Position numbers and translations under genes: made by a program | NCBI GenBank assembly: GCA_038078755.1 | Contig: JBBTSQ010000025.1 | Coordinates: forward strand, 1 to 56,449 | Direction of reading: 5' to 3' | Source of the DNA: JBBTSQ01 sp038078755 | GTDB taxonomy: Bacteria > Patescibacteriota > Minisyncoccia > Phycocordibacterales > JBAYGS01 | DNA length: 56,449 nucleotides | In this document: positions 47,278-54,891 of the stretch, one piece after another | How positions within the stretch are numbered: the first letter of the stretch is position 1 | How the letters are laid out: each line of letters opens with the position of its first letter | Notes under the pieces: model-generated | Seen by the model: only the letters and a program-made list of their open reading frames with translations | Told to the model about the DNA's origin: nothing | The model's database searches: none

Positions 47278-48945
47278 CTACTTCCTCTTTCCCTTCCCAT
47301 TTCCCCGAGCAATCGAAGCCTTCACAAAGGCGGTAAATAATGGGTGTGGGTGGAGCGGGCGGGCTTTGAGCTCGGGGTGGAATTGGGTGCCGAGGAAAAA
47401 TGGATGGGTATCGGTTGAAAGTTCGGCAATTTCGCACAGTGACCCATCCGGCGAGGTACCCGAAAACACCAGCCCGGCTGAAGCAAGCTCGCCGACATAG
47501 GCCGGATTGACTTCGTAGCGATGACGGTGACGTTCTGAAATAGTATCGACACCGTAAGCTTTTTCGGCAAGAGAACCTTTGACGAGATGCGCATGGTAAG
47601 CGCCGAGTCGCATTGAGGCGCCATATCTGCCTTCCGCCAAATGCTTCTTTTGCTCGGGCATAATGTCGATCACCACTTTTTCTGCGTTGGGATTGATTTC
47701 GGCGGTGTTGGCATCCTTAAAGCCCAGCACGTTTCGAGCATATTCGATCACCAGTAGTTGCATACCATAACAAAGTCCAAAATATGGGATTTTGTGTATG
47801 CGAGCATATTCAATCGCTTTCAATTTTCCTAGAATCCCCGACTCACCAAACCCGCCCGGCACCAATATGCCGTCAAATTTTTTCAGCTCATCCACTTTCT
47901 TTTTCTTGTCCTCAAACTCTTTCGCATTGACCCATGTCAAATTGGCTTTGACCCCGAGATTGTAGGCAGAATATTTGATCGCCTCAATCACCGACAAATA
48001 CGCGTCTGAAAGTACAAAGTCTCCAGTATCAAAATATTTTCCCACCACCGCGATATTGACTTCGCCGACGGTATTTTTGGTCTTGTGTATAAAATTGCGC
48101 CACGGCACTAAACCATCTTCTTTATTTTTGCTTTTGAGTTTCAAACGCTTGAGCACAATCTGCGCTAATTTATCTTTTTCAAAATTGATCGGCACGTCAT
48201 AGACACTATCGATATCCGGCGCCGAGATGACATGGTCAGCAAAGACGTTGCACGACACCGCGATTTTCTCTTTACGCTTGTGATCGAGGGGCGACCTACT
48301 TCGAGCGATCAAGATATCGGGCTGGACGCCGTAGGAGTTGAGCTGACGGACCGCGTTTTGGGTCGGCCGAGTCTTCATTTCGCCCAAGGTGCTTGGAATC
48401 GGCAAGTAGCTCACCATAATAAACAGCACATCGTTGGGATATTTTATTTTCAGCGTTCGAGCCGCCTCAATAAACAAAATATTTTGATAGTCCCCGATCG
48501 TGCCACCGATTTCAATAATCGAGATATTGTTTCCCTCGTTGTCTGCTGATTTTTCAATCCGGCGGATAATCTCGCCAGTGATATGCGGGATCGCTTCCAC
48601 ACATTTTCCTTTGTAACCTAAATTACGCTCGCGGTCGATCACGTGCTTGTAGATCATACCGCTCGTGATGTAATTATCATTCGTTAAATCGGTCTCAAGA
48701 AAGCGCTCATAATTGCCCATATCTTGATCGGTCTCAAGACCGGAATCGAGCACAAAGACCTCGCCATGTTCGGTCGGATTCATCGTACCCGCATCGACAT
48801 TCAAATACGGGTCAATTTTAATCGGGTTTACATTAAACCCTTTCGCTTGTAGGACTTTGCCGAGAGAGGCGGTGGCGATGCCTTTACCGACGCCCGACAT
48901 CACCCCACCGATGACGAAAATGTATTTGTGGTTCTTTTTGCGCAT
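47278..48945 (-). CDS. pyrG: CTP synthase
   Basis: Makes CTP from UTP, ATP and glutamine. 555 aa, full length. Synthetase domain 1-270 with YIFVIGGVMSGVGKGIATASLGKVLQAKG and PYLNVDAGTMNPTEHGEVFVL. Glutamine amidotransferase domain about 290-545 with nucleophile Cys in FGLCYGMQLLV and the His/Glu pair in GTQFHPELKARPL. A short basic tail (GNGKGKRK) follows. It is one of few metabolic genes in the window. Confidence 0.97.
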   Translation of the reverse strand: MRKKNHKYIFVIGGVMSGVGKGIATASLGKVLQAKGFNVNPIKIDPYLNVDAGTMNPTEHGEVFVLDSGLETDQDMGNYERFLETDLTNDNYITSGMIYKHVIDRERNLGYKGKCVEAIPHITGEIIRRIEKSADNEGNNISIIEIGGTIGDYQNILFIEAARTLKIKYPNDVLFIMVSYLPIPSTLGEMKTRPTQNAVRQLNSYGVQPDILIARSRSPLDHKRKEKIAVSCNVFADHVISAPDIDSVYDVPINFEKDKLAQIVLKRLKLKSKNKEDGLVPWRNFIHKTKNTVGEVNIAVVGKYFDTGDFVLSDAYLSVIEAIKYSAYNLGVKANLTWVNAKEFEDKKKKVDELKKFDGILVPGGFGESGILGKLKAIEYARIHKIPYFGLCYGMQLLVIEYARNVLGFKDANTAEINPNAEKVVIDIMPEQKKHLAEGRYGASMRLGAYHAHLVKGSLAEKAYGVDTISERHRHRYEVNPAYVGELASAGLVFSGTSPDGSLCEIAELSTDTHPFFLGTQFHPELKARPLHPHPLFTAFVKASIARGNGKGKRK

Positions 48946-49012
48946 GAAAATAAATCAAAATGTAAAAATCAAAAAGCAAAATGATACTGTAAAAGTAATA
49001 AATAGAAATGCA

Positions 49013-49384
49013 TCATCTTTTTCCTTTGAGGGTAATAATACTTGAAGCGAGCATGTTTGCGATCTGGACCAATTCACCGGACAGTGCGCTAATCTGAGCC
49101 GCAGGGCCCTTTTGCGTATCCCTAAGTAAATCAAGCCAGATTTTTGACTCATTTGCCGATTTGAGCGAATGAGTAAAGAAGTTTATGAAATCTCTGCGAG
49201 AACTCGCCGATTGTGCTTCCACATAATTTGCAAGAACACTGGTACCGCTCCGAAGTAACTGCTTTCCTAACACTCCGCAAGTGGAATCTTTAGGCAGTGT
49301 ATCAATAAACGCAATGAGATGCAAAACCCATCGATACAAACGATTCTTGAATTCACTTTTAAATTTTGCCCTATCATTTTGCAC
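49013..49384 (-). CDS. four-helix bundle protein (23S rRNA IVS family)
   Basis: 123 aa. Pattern FKNRLYRWVLHLIAFIDTLPKDSTCGVLGKQLLRSGTSVLANYVEAQSASSRRDFINFFTHSLKSANESKIWLDLL, as in the 23S rRNA intervening-sequence or S23 family of four-helix bundles. The family is common as free-standing genes in this phylum; function unclear. It lies between ftsX and pyrG on the same strand. No rRNA is nearby. Confidence 0.88.
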   Translation of the reverse strand: MQNDRAKFKSEFKNRLYRWVLHLIAFIDTLPKDSTCGVLGKQLLRSGTSVLANYVEAQSASSRRDFINFFTHSLKSANESKIWLDLLRDTQKGPAAQISALSGELVQIANMLASSIITLKGKR

Positions 49385-49411
49385 TTTGATTTTTGAATTT
49401 TAATTTTACTA

Positions 49412-50335
49412 TTATACCTTCAAATAACGTGTGACTGCCAGTGCGCTTGAAATCGCGCCCAGCACCACCCCTACCCCTACGAGAATAAGGAAAAATTGTC
49501 CGAAGTGAGCGAAGTAGTATGTATAGATATTTATTCCCGAAAAAAAGTTGGCGGTAGCAGAACCAAGCCACCTCGTCAGCGGAAAGAAGATCGCGAGGGT
49601 CAAGATACCGGAAGCAAAGCCATAAAGTATGCCTGATACCACAAATGGCCCTCGCACATATTTGTTGCTCGCGCCGACCAGTTTCATTACCGATATTTCT
49701 TCTCGAGAGATGTAGATAATCAAACGAATCGTATTGAAAGCAATGATGATCGAGATGAGGCAAAGGGCGATAGCGATCGCAAGACCGATTTTCTCTGAAC
49801 CATCGATCAGACGAGTGAGCTTGTCTATTGCCTCTTTATTTTGATAGTAGTTCACCTTGTCGATACCGGAAGAACCGTCAGCAAGCGCCAATTTACCTTT
49901 GAGAAAAGTGGCGATACCAGCGTATTCTGATGGATTCTTGGCTTTAATGTTGAGCACTGCGCCGAGCGGATTTTCAGATAATTCATCGAGAGCCTGAAGC
50001 GTCAACTGATCGTCGGCGTGCCGAGTCTTGAAATCGGTCAAGGCCTGCTCGCGAGAGGTATAAGTCACCTCGGCCACTTCCGGCAAAGTTTCGAGAGTTT
50101 TTTGCAAAGCCAGAATGTCGGTTTCCGGCGCGGTGGTGGTAAAGTAGACATTGATATCCACCTTGTCTTTGATTTGTGTAAGTGAGCCCTGAAGCAGCGC
50201 GCTTGAAAAGATAGTCGTACCCACCACAAAAAGTGTAACGGTCATCACCAACACCGAAGAGAGTGACACAAACCCATTGCGCCAGAAATTGACAAACCCC
50301 GCCTTGCACACTCGTTTTATTTTGGTCCAAATCAT
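49412..50335 (-). CDS. ftsX: cell division protein FtsX
   Basis: Membrane partner of FtsE, regulating murein hydrolases at the septum. 307 aa, four membrane helices (about 22-45, 175-200, 225-250, 275-298) with a large extracellular loop after the first (LQGSLTQIKDKVDINVYFTTTAPETDIL to the second helix). The cytoplasmic coupling segment RLIIYISREEISVMKLVGASNKYVRGPF is diagnostic. ftsE lies 36 bases upstream, forming the usual ftsEX pair. Confidence 0.95.
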   Translation of the reverse strand: MIWTKIKRVCKAGFVNFWRNGFVSLSSVLVMTVTLFVVGTTIFSSALLQGSLTQIKDKVDINVYFTTTAPETDILALQKTLETLPEVAEVTYTSREQALTDFKTRHADDQLTLQALDELSENPLGAVLNIKAKNPSEYAGIATFLKGKLALADGSSGIDKVNYYQNKEAIDKLTRLIDGSEKIGLAIAIALCLISIIIAFNTIRLIIYISREEISVMKLVGASNKYVRGPFVVSGILYGFASGILTLAIFFPLTRWLGSATANFFSGINIYTYYFAHFGQFFLILVGVGVVLGAISSALAVTRYLKV

Positions 50336-50371
50336 CGGTTTAGAAATTAGATATTAGTAATTAGAAATTTC

Positions 50372-51052
50372 TTAAAGTGCATATTTCCCTTCTTTATCAT
50401 CCCGCACTACCTTGCCATTTTCAAGCGTGATCACTCGGCGTTTGAGCGAATCGATAATACCCTTGTTGTGGGTGGTCAAAATCACCGTGGTGCCTAAGTC
50501 ATTAATTTTTTTCAAAATCTGGACGATCTCGTGCGTATTGATCGGGTCGAGATTGCCAGTCGGCTCATCGGCAATAATAATATCCGGCTGATTGACGATG
50601 GCCCGTGCGATGGCCACTCGTTGTTTTTCACCACCCGAAAGCTCGTGCGGAAAACTCATCATCTTGTGACTTAAATCAACTAAATTAAGTACATGTGGCA
50701 CATCGGCGGCGATATCTTCATCACTCTTCCCCGCCGCTTCCATCGCAAAAGCGATATTTTCGTACGCGGTCTTGTGTGGGAGTAGTCGGAAATCTTGAAA
50801 AATTGCTCCGATTCGACGACGCAGTAAATTAATATCTGTACGCTTGAGCTGATGCACATCGGTTGATTCAAAAGAGACGACGCCTTCTGTCGGGCTTTCT
50901 TCTGCCAAGATTAATTTAAGTAGCGTTGTCTTGCCGGCCCCCGAATGTCCGACAATCGACACAAATTCTTTCGGCGATATCGAAAGTGTCACCTCCGCCA
51001 AGGCCACAGAATTATCGGCATATTTTTTTGATACTTTGTCGAAGTGGATCAT
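50372..51052 (-). CDS. ftsE: cell division ATP-binding protein FtsE
   Basis: ABC ATPase of the FtsEX complex, 226 aa. Walker A GHSGAGKTTLLKL (35-47), signature LSGGEKQRVAIARAI, Walker B PDIIIADEPTGNLD, switch His in ILTTHNKGI. Start MIHFDKVSKKYADNSVAL matches the family. TAGAAT 6 bases before the ATG indicates a leaderless message. Confidence 0.97.
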   Translation of the reverse strand: MIHFDKVSKKYADNSVALAEVTLSISPKEFVSIVGHSGAGKTTLLKLILAEESPTEGVVSFESTDVHQLKRTDINLLRRRIGAIFQDFRLLPHKTAYENIAFAMEAAGKSDEDIAADVPHVLNLVDLSHKMMSFPHELSGGEKQRVAIARAIVNQPDIIIADEPTGNLDPINTHEIVQILKKINDLGTTVILTTHNKGIIDSLKRRVITLENGKVVRDDKEGKYAL

Positions 51053-51058
51053 AGGGAT

Positions 51059-51064
51059 ATTCTA
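51059..51064 (-). promoter_or_regulatory. -10 box of ftsE, leaderless
   Basis: TAGAAT on the minus strand, 6 bases before the ATG. Confidence 0.5.
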
Positions 51065-51119
51065 ACATATTTAAGAATGATTTAAGAATCAAGATGTATG
51101 ATTTAAGAATAATATAAAA

Positions 51120-51155
51120 AATCCCCCGACCGCACACAAGGTGCAATAGAGGGAT
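51120..51155 (-). terminator. terminator-like hairpin after the 51173-51979 gene
   Basis: ATCCC / GGGAT with inner CGCAC / GTGC(A), followed on the minus strand by TTTTTTATATT. Confidence 0.55.
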
Positions 51156-51172
51156 ACGAAGGGAACAAGGGG

Positions 51173-51979
51173 TCAAGACACAAGGGAACACTCGACTGCC
51201 TCACGAGCCCCGATGCAGGAGTCGCGATTGTCAGAATAGTACCAGCTGAAGCGGACCTCCGAGCTGCCCGGATGCCAGTAACCATGCGCAACCTTGCCGT
51301 CGGGAAGCCTGTTGTTCGGGAAACGCGTCCATGTTTCGGAATCCAAGAAGCCTTTGGTCGCTTTGAAGTAGGTGGCGAAGGCGATGACGTAGCCACGCAG
51401 ATCGAGGAAGGTGCGCTTGGTAGCGACCATCTCGTCGGCGGAGAGACCCATCGTGTCTTCGGTCGGCCGTGCTGACCGTTCGATGAACCGGAGCGTGGGG
51501 CGTCCGGTAGCTTCACTGCCACTATAACGCGTCACATCCGTCTCCTCCCAAATGTTGGCGATCGACTTTTGGGACTTGAGAGCCTTCTCCACTGCCTCGC
51601 GGTTGGTGAGGGTGCCGGGGTCATAGACCGCGATCACCTCTTTTTTCCACGGGAGAGTTTCCGGCATCATGAACTGCTTCAAGAGGTCGGGGCGATGGCC
51701 GAAGTATTGCTCGGCGAAGTCCTCGGCTTCTTTGATCGCCTGCGCTGCATTGGTATCGGCGAAGGCGAAGCGAGGAGCTTCCACCTTCGGTGCTTCCGGC
51801 TCGGTAAGACCGAAGCCTCGACGCAGAGCGTCGGGAATCTCGGGAAGATGCTTCTCCCAATATTCGAGCTCTTCTCGATTGAGCGAGGTTGCCACATTCG
51901 CGGCGATTTTCTGACCAAGGAGAAACCCGCGAGCAACAAGCTTCGCGTCTCCTGTTTCCATCAAGGGTATACCATTCAT
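51173..51979 (-). CDS. orphan hypothetical protein, own transcription unit
   Basis: 268 aa from ATG 51979, with AAGGAAAGG 8 bases upstream and a promoter at 52061-52090. Soluble, helix-rich first half (EELEYWEKHLPEIPDALRRGFGL, AAQAIKEAEDFAEQYFG) and a C-terminal part with YWHPGSSEVRFSWYYSDNRDSCIGAREAVE. The DNA is more GC-rich than average here. No family recognised. Cassette-like layout as for the other orphan genes. Confidence 0.65.
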   Translation of the reverse strand: MNGIPLMETGDAKLVARGFLLGQKIAANVATSLNREELEYWEKHLPEIPDALRRGFGLTEPEAPKVEAPRFAFADTNAAQAIKEAEDFAEQYFGHRPDLLKQFMMPETLPWKKEVIAVYDPGTLTNREAVEKALKSQKSIANIWEETDVTRYSGSEATGRPTLRFIERSARPTEDTMGLSADEMVATKRTFLDLRGYVIAFATYFKATKGFLDSETWTRFPNNRLPDGKVAHGYWHPGSSEVRFSWYYSDNRDSCIGAREAVECSLVS

Positions 51980-52060
51980 GGTGTTTCCTTTCCTTTTTGT
52001 TTGATTTTCCAAGGAACAGGCGAATTTTCGGCACAATGCCTCAATTTCTGTTCTGCGTAT

Positions 52061-52090
52061 ATTATATCATACTTGATAGAGAAAAGTCAA
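52061..52090 (-). promoter_or_regulatory. promoter of the 51173-51979 gene
   Basis: TTGACT (52085-52090), 18 bases, TATAAT (52061-52066) on the minus strand. Confidence 0.75.
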
Positions 52091-52102
52091 GCATTTTATG
52101 GG

Positions 52103-52143
52103 TATGTCAAAATACCCTTGTAAAACAAGGGTATTTTGACATA
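52103..52143. repeat. palindrome, TGTCAAAATA family
   Basis: TATGTCAAAATACCCTTGT AAA ACAAGGGTATTTTGACATA, a perfect 19-bp stem. It covaries with the stem at 8993-9033 (CC/GG here, GC/GC there). It lies between the prfB stop and the promoter at 52061-52090. Confidence 0.8.
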
Positions 52144-52147
52144 ATAA

Positions 52148-53044
52148 CTAAGACAAATTTTTTTCGGCCGAGATAAACAGTTCGATGTCCCCTTCGAGCA
52201 CCTTGTCTACTTGAGAGGTCTCGACGTCCGTGCGATGGTCTTTGACCATTTTGTATGGATGCGTGACGTACGAGCGGATTTGGTTACCCCACTCAATTGC
52301 AGTGGTTTTGCTAATATACATTCCCTTCTCACGGGCGATACGTTCTTCTTCGCGGAGTTTGTAGAGCTTGGCTTTCAAGATTTGTAATCCTTTTTCTTTG
52401 TTCTGCCCCTGACTGCGTTCGGAAGTGACATGTACAGAAAGTTTGGTTGGCAGATGCACAATGCGTACAGCCGTCTCACGCTTGTTTACATTTTGTCCGC
52501 CAGGACCGCCGGCACGAGCGGTAGTCACCTCCAGCTCATCTTCAGGAATATCCATTTCATTTGTCTTTTCAAATTTTGGAATCACCTCCACCATCGAAAA
52601 TGATGTGTGGCGGAGCTGTTTGGCATTAAACGGCGAAATACGCACGAGACGATGGACACCGGATTCGTGTTTGAGCGTGCCGTAGATACCTGCCCGACTA
52701 CGTTCAGGCGGGTTTTTCCCTGAAATTTCAATCGTCACATTTCGGTAGCCTCCGTGATCGTTGGTATTTTCATGAATAGTGCTATAGCCCCAGCCTTTTT
52801 GGGCGATATATTTCTGATACATATGGAGAAGCATCCCCGAAAAATCTTCAGCGTCATCCCCGCCCGCTCCGGAGAAAATAGTCATAATAGCGTCACCTTT
52901 GTCATATTTTCCGCCACCTTCGATTTCTGATTTAAGGTCACTGATAGCCTTGAGAGTGGCTTGTGCCCGATTTTTGTCGGCCCAAAAATCGGGCGCAGAA
53001 AGCGTCGCTTCGAGATCTGCTAATTGTTTCTTTTTGTCATCCAT
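52148..53044 (-). CDS. prfB: peptide chain release factor 2
   Basis: Recognises UAA and UGA. 298 aa from ATG 53044; shorter than the about 365 aa of E. coli because most of the N-terminal helical domain is missing. Tripeptide SPF in VRISPFNAKQLRHTSF, catalytic GGQ in GGPGGQNVNK. There is no in-frame UGA frameshift site at the start, as used in many bacteria to regulate this gene. TATAGT (53055-53060) is 10 bases before the ATG. Presence of RF2 supports use of UGA as stop. Confidence 0.93.
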   Translation of the reverse strand: MDDKKKQLADLEATLSAPDFWADKNRAQATLKAISDLKSEIEGGGKYDKGDAIMTIFSGAGGDDAEDFSGMLLHMYQKYIAQKGWGYSTIHENTNDHGGYRNVTIEISGKNPPERSRAGIYGTLKHESGVHRLVRISPFNAKQLRHTSFSMVEVIPKFEKTNEMDIPEDELEVTTARAGGPGGQNVNKRETAVRIVHLPTKLSVHVTSERSQGQNKEKGLQILKAKLYKLREEERIAREKGMYISKTTAIEWGNQIRSYVTHPYKMVKDHRTDVETSQVDKVLEGDIELFISAEKNLS

Positions 53045-53088
53045 TACAAACAACACTATACCAAAGATTGATTAAAAAGGTAGGTTTG

Positions 53089-53117
53089 CCCAGCACCTGT
53101 AGCCCAAAGGTGCTGGG
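53089..53117. terminator. hairpin upstream of prfB
   Basis: CCCAGCACCT / AGGTGCTGGG with a nine-base loop. No T-run on the minus strand; role unclear. Confidence 0.4.
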
Positions 53118-53167
53118 TCCTCAATTTTACAACCACAGCATCGGAATGCGTGTGGGTAAAATTGGGA

Positions 53168-53520
53168 AAAGAAAACCGCCTAGCACCGTTATGGTGCTAG
53201 GCGGAAAAGCCTGCCGAGGCGAGTGTTAATGCAGTGACTGATGGTTGTGGGAGAGACAACCAGGGGGAGCGTATCCGGCAGAAGGCTCAGTCGGGATGCA
53301 CTCAAGATGGACGTGTCGATTTTACACACCACCAAGGATCAACCGAGAACAGACATGCAAGACATCTTTTCTCTTTACCGGGAGAATACACTCCCGAGGT
53401 TATTCAACGACCCGCCTCGACAGAAAAATTCAAAACAAAGAACAGGCTACGGAGACTAGCTTGATGTAGCCTGATTAGGAAACACCGGCTTTACCCGATT
53501 ATCCCTCAAGTCTCCGTAGC
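53168..53520 (-). ncRNA. candidate structured ncRNA, about 350 nt, unidentified
   Basis: A complete transcription unit without a credible reading frame. The promoter at 53527-53554 predicts a start exactly at the first base of GCTACGGAGACT, which pairs 50 bases later with AGTCTCCGTAGC. Other stems are CGGGAG / CTCCCG, GGTTGT / ACAACC and GCCTCGG / CCGAGGC-like pairings. The terminator stem GGTGCTAGGCGG is followed by TTTTCTTTT. It lies between tRNA-Thr (CGT) and prfB on the same strand. I looked for tmRNA (T-arm, tag), SRP RNA (GGAAGCAGC) and 6S features and found none; RNase P RNA is elsewhere. Confidence 0.55.
53172..53204 (-). terminator. terminator of the candidate ncRNA
   Basis: CCGCCTAGCACC / GGTGCTAGGCGG, then TTTTCTTTTCCC on the minus strand. 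Confidence 0.85.
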
Positions 53521-53526
53521 AAAATT

Positions 53527-53554
53527 AGTATACGATATCTGCAAAAAGATGCAA
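53527..53554 (-). promoter_or_regulatory. promoter of the candidate ncRNA
   Basis: TTGCAT (53549-53554), 16 bases, TATACT (53527-53532) on the minus strand. Confidence 0.65.
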
Positions 53555-53562
53555 CTGACTGG

Positions 53563-53635
53563 AGCCGAAGACCAGAATCGAACTGGTGACCTACCGATTA
53601 CGAATCGGTTGCTCTACCAACTGAGCTACTTCGGC
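53563..53635 (-). tRNA. tRNA-Thr (CGT)
   Basis: 73 nt on the minus strand: acceptor GCCGAAG / CTTCGGC, anticodon loop TTCGTAA, T-loop TTCGATT, discriminator T. Confidence 0.95.
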
Positions 53636-53666
53636 GTACACATATATTACTACACTTAAAATTTTG

Positions 53667-53739
53667 AGCCGTTGAGCAGGATTGAACTGCTGACCTCGTC
53701 ATTACCAATGACGTGCTCTACCAACTGAGCTACAACGGC
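53667..53739 (-). tRNA. tRNA-Thr (GGT)
   Basis: 73 nt on the minus strand: acceptor GCCGTTG / CAACGGC, anticodon loop TTGGTAA, T-loop TTCAATC, discriminator T. Its first ten bases are also the end of the GIY-YIG gene. Third threonine isoacceptor in the window. Confidence 0.95.
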
Positions 53740-53975
53740 AATAATTTTGATTTCAAAAACTTTCTACCCGCGGCTGATTTTAAATACAATTCATGTTTCC
53801 GAGCTTCTACAGAAGTATCATACTCTTTTGTATAAACAACTACCAGATTCTTCATTGCACTCGTAGTCCGAGTGTGTCCACCCCTATGTTCCCCTAGACG
53901 ACGAGAAAGATTGGTTGTCATACCCTTATACAACAAACCCCTCTCATCTTCCAAAACATAGACTGTATATCTCAT
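53730..53975 (-). CDS. GIY-YIG nuclease domain protein ending inside tRNA-Thr
   Basis: 81 aa, single GIY-YIG domain of the YhbQ-like type: TVYVLEDERGLLYKGMT (GIY as VYV, YIG as LYKG), TTNLSRRLGEHRGGHTRTTS, then EYDTSVEARKHELYLKSAAGRKFLKSKL. The final codons (LPL and the TAG stop) lie in the first ten bases of tRNA-Thr (GGT), on the same strand. The LAGLIDADG gene at 24450 ends inside tRNA-Ser in the same way. Confidence 0.88.
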   Translation of the reverse strand: MRYTVYVLEDERGLLYKGMTTNLSRRLGEHRGGHTRTTSAMKNLVVVYTKEYDTSVEARKHELYLKSAAGRKFLKSKLLPL

Positions 53976-53999
53976 TAACTTAATGTATCAACTGAGCCC

Positions 54000-54040
54000 C
54001 GCCCGTACCGGACTACCGTCTTCGGTACGTTCGGGCGGGT
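54000..54040. repeat. GC-rich hairpin
   Basis: CCCGCCCGTACCG / CGGTACGTTCGGGCGGG, imperfect stem in an otherwise gene-free gap of about 165 bases. Confidence 0.5.
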
Positions 54041-54105
54041 ACAACGGCTTTATTTTGCGAACTTCGTAAGAGTACTACAATCACTCAATATTTTCAATCA
54101 AAAGA

Positions 54106-54134
54106 AAAACCGCGTCGCTTTGCAACACGGTTTT
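54106..54134 (-). terminator. terminator of the phosphatase gene
   Basis: AAAACCGCGT / ACACGGTTTT (one mismatch), followed on the minus strand by TTTTCTTTTG. Confidence 0.65.
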
Positions 54135-54140
54135 GAAAAA

Positions 54141-54812
54141 CTAGCATTTGCCTCGCCAAGGAACAAAGTTTTCGGAGACACATTGCAATTGTCCCGGAGC
54201 TCCTCTTGCGATACCATCCCCATACACCGTCACGGAGGCATTTTGAATCACCCCCGCTTTGTATCGCGTCAGCGCTTCGTCGATAGAAAACCGATGCACC
54301 AGGCGTTGAAACAAAATCAACCAGTGAGCATGAACAACCATCAGCACATTTTGTCCGGCATAGTCCCGACTCAACGTGCCCAAAAAGCTGTGAATCCGAA
54401 GTTCGATGTCCGGCCAATTCTCACCACCAATCGGTCGATAGTGATACAAGCCTTCGCGCTCTTTACGGGCGGACTCGTGTGGAAAATCTCGATCGATTTG
54501 GTCCTTGGTCATTGTGTGCCAAATACCACGCTGAGCCTCAGCGAGTCGCGGATCTTCGTACACCGAAGAAGTTCCCGGATACATAATCTTCATCGTTTCT
54601 TTTGAACGAGTGTAGTAAGAAACATACCGAACATCAAACGGACCGTACGTTTCTCGAAGAAATGCCCCCGTAATCTTTGCCTGTTCCCGACCTCGGACAG
54701 TAAGCTTGTATTCGTGAGTTGACACATCATACTGTGCCCGCTCATCAACACTAAGCACATTACCTTCAGATTCTGCGTGTCTAACCAGGACCAACTGTCT
54801 AGGCCATGCCAT
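54141..54812 (-). CDS. histidine phosphatase family protein
   Basis: 223 aa, phosphoglycerate-mutase-like/PhoE fold. The RHG-type motif LVLVRHAESEGN has the catalytic His at residue 12; RYVSYYTRSKETMKIMYP holds the second Arg region, and LMVVHAHW the late His. Probably a phosphatase with unknown substrate rather than a mutase. Promoter at 54851-54878, GAAAGG 8 bases before the ATG, and a terminator after the stop: the same single-gene layout as the orphan genes, here around a recognisable enzyme. Confidence 0.85.
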   Translation of the reverse strand: MAWPRQLVLVRHAESEGNVLSVDERAQYDVSTHEYKLTVRGREQAKITGAFLRETYGPFDVRYVSYYTRSKETMKIMYPGTSSVYEDPRLAEAQRGIWHTMTKDQIDRDFPHESARKEREGLYHYRPIGGENWPDIELRIHSFLGTLSRDYAGQNVLMVVHAHWLILFQRLVHRFSIDEALTRYKAGVIQNASVTVYGDGIARGAPGQLQCVSENFVPWRGKC

Positions 54813-54850
54813 ATTTTTCCTTTCTTTTTATAGAACATTACTCTATACCC

Positions 54851-54878
54851 ACTTTACTCGAGACACCCAAAAAGTCAA
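54851..54878 (-). promoter_or_regulatory. promoter of the phosphatase gene
   Basis: TTGACT (54873-54878), 16 bases, TAAAGT (54851-54856) on the minus strand. Confidence 0.5.
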
Positions 54879-54891
54879 CTTTAAAAAACGG

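Noticed and set aside
53234..53469. Overlapping plus-strand frames of about 75 codons
   Set aside because: Three frames are open at once over the structured RNA; none has a promoter or start signal.
53168..53520. tmRNA identity for the candidate ncRNA
   Set aside because: Length fits, but there is no T-arm (TTCRANNC), no tag frame ending in a typical LAA-stop, and the 5' end pairs 50 bases downstream rather than with the 3' end.
8283..54812. Integron cassette array
   Set aside because: The single-gene units lack recognisable attC sites and no integrase is present; orientation and spacing are irregular and core genes lie between them.
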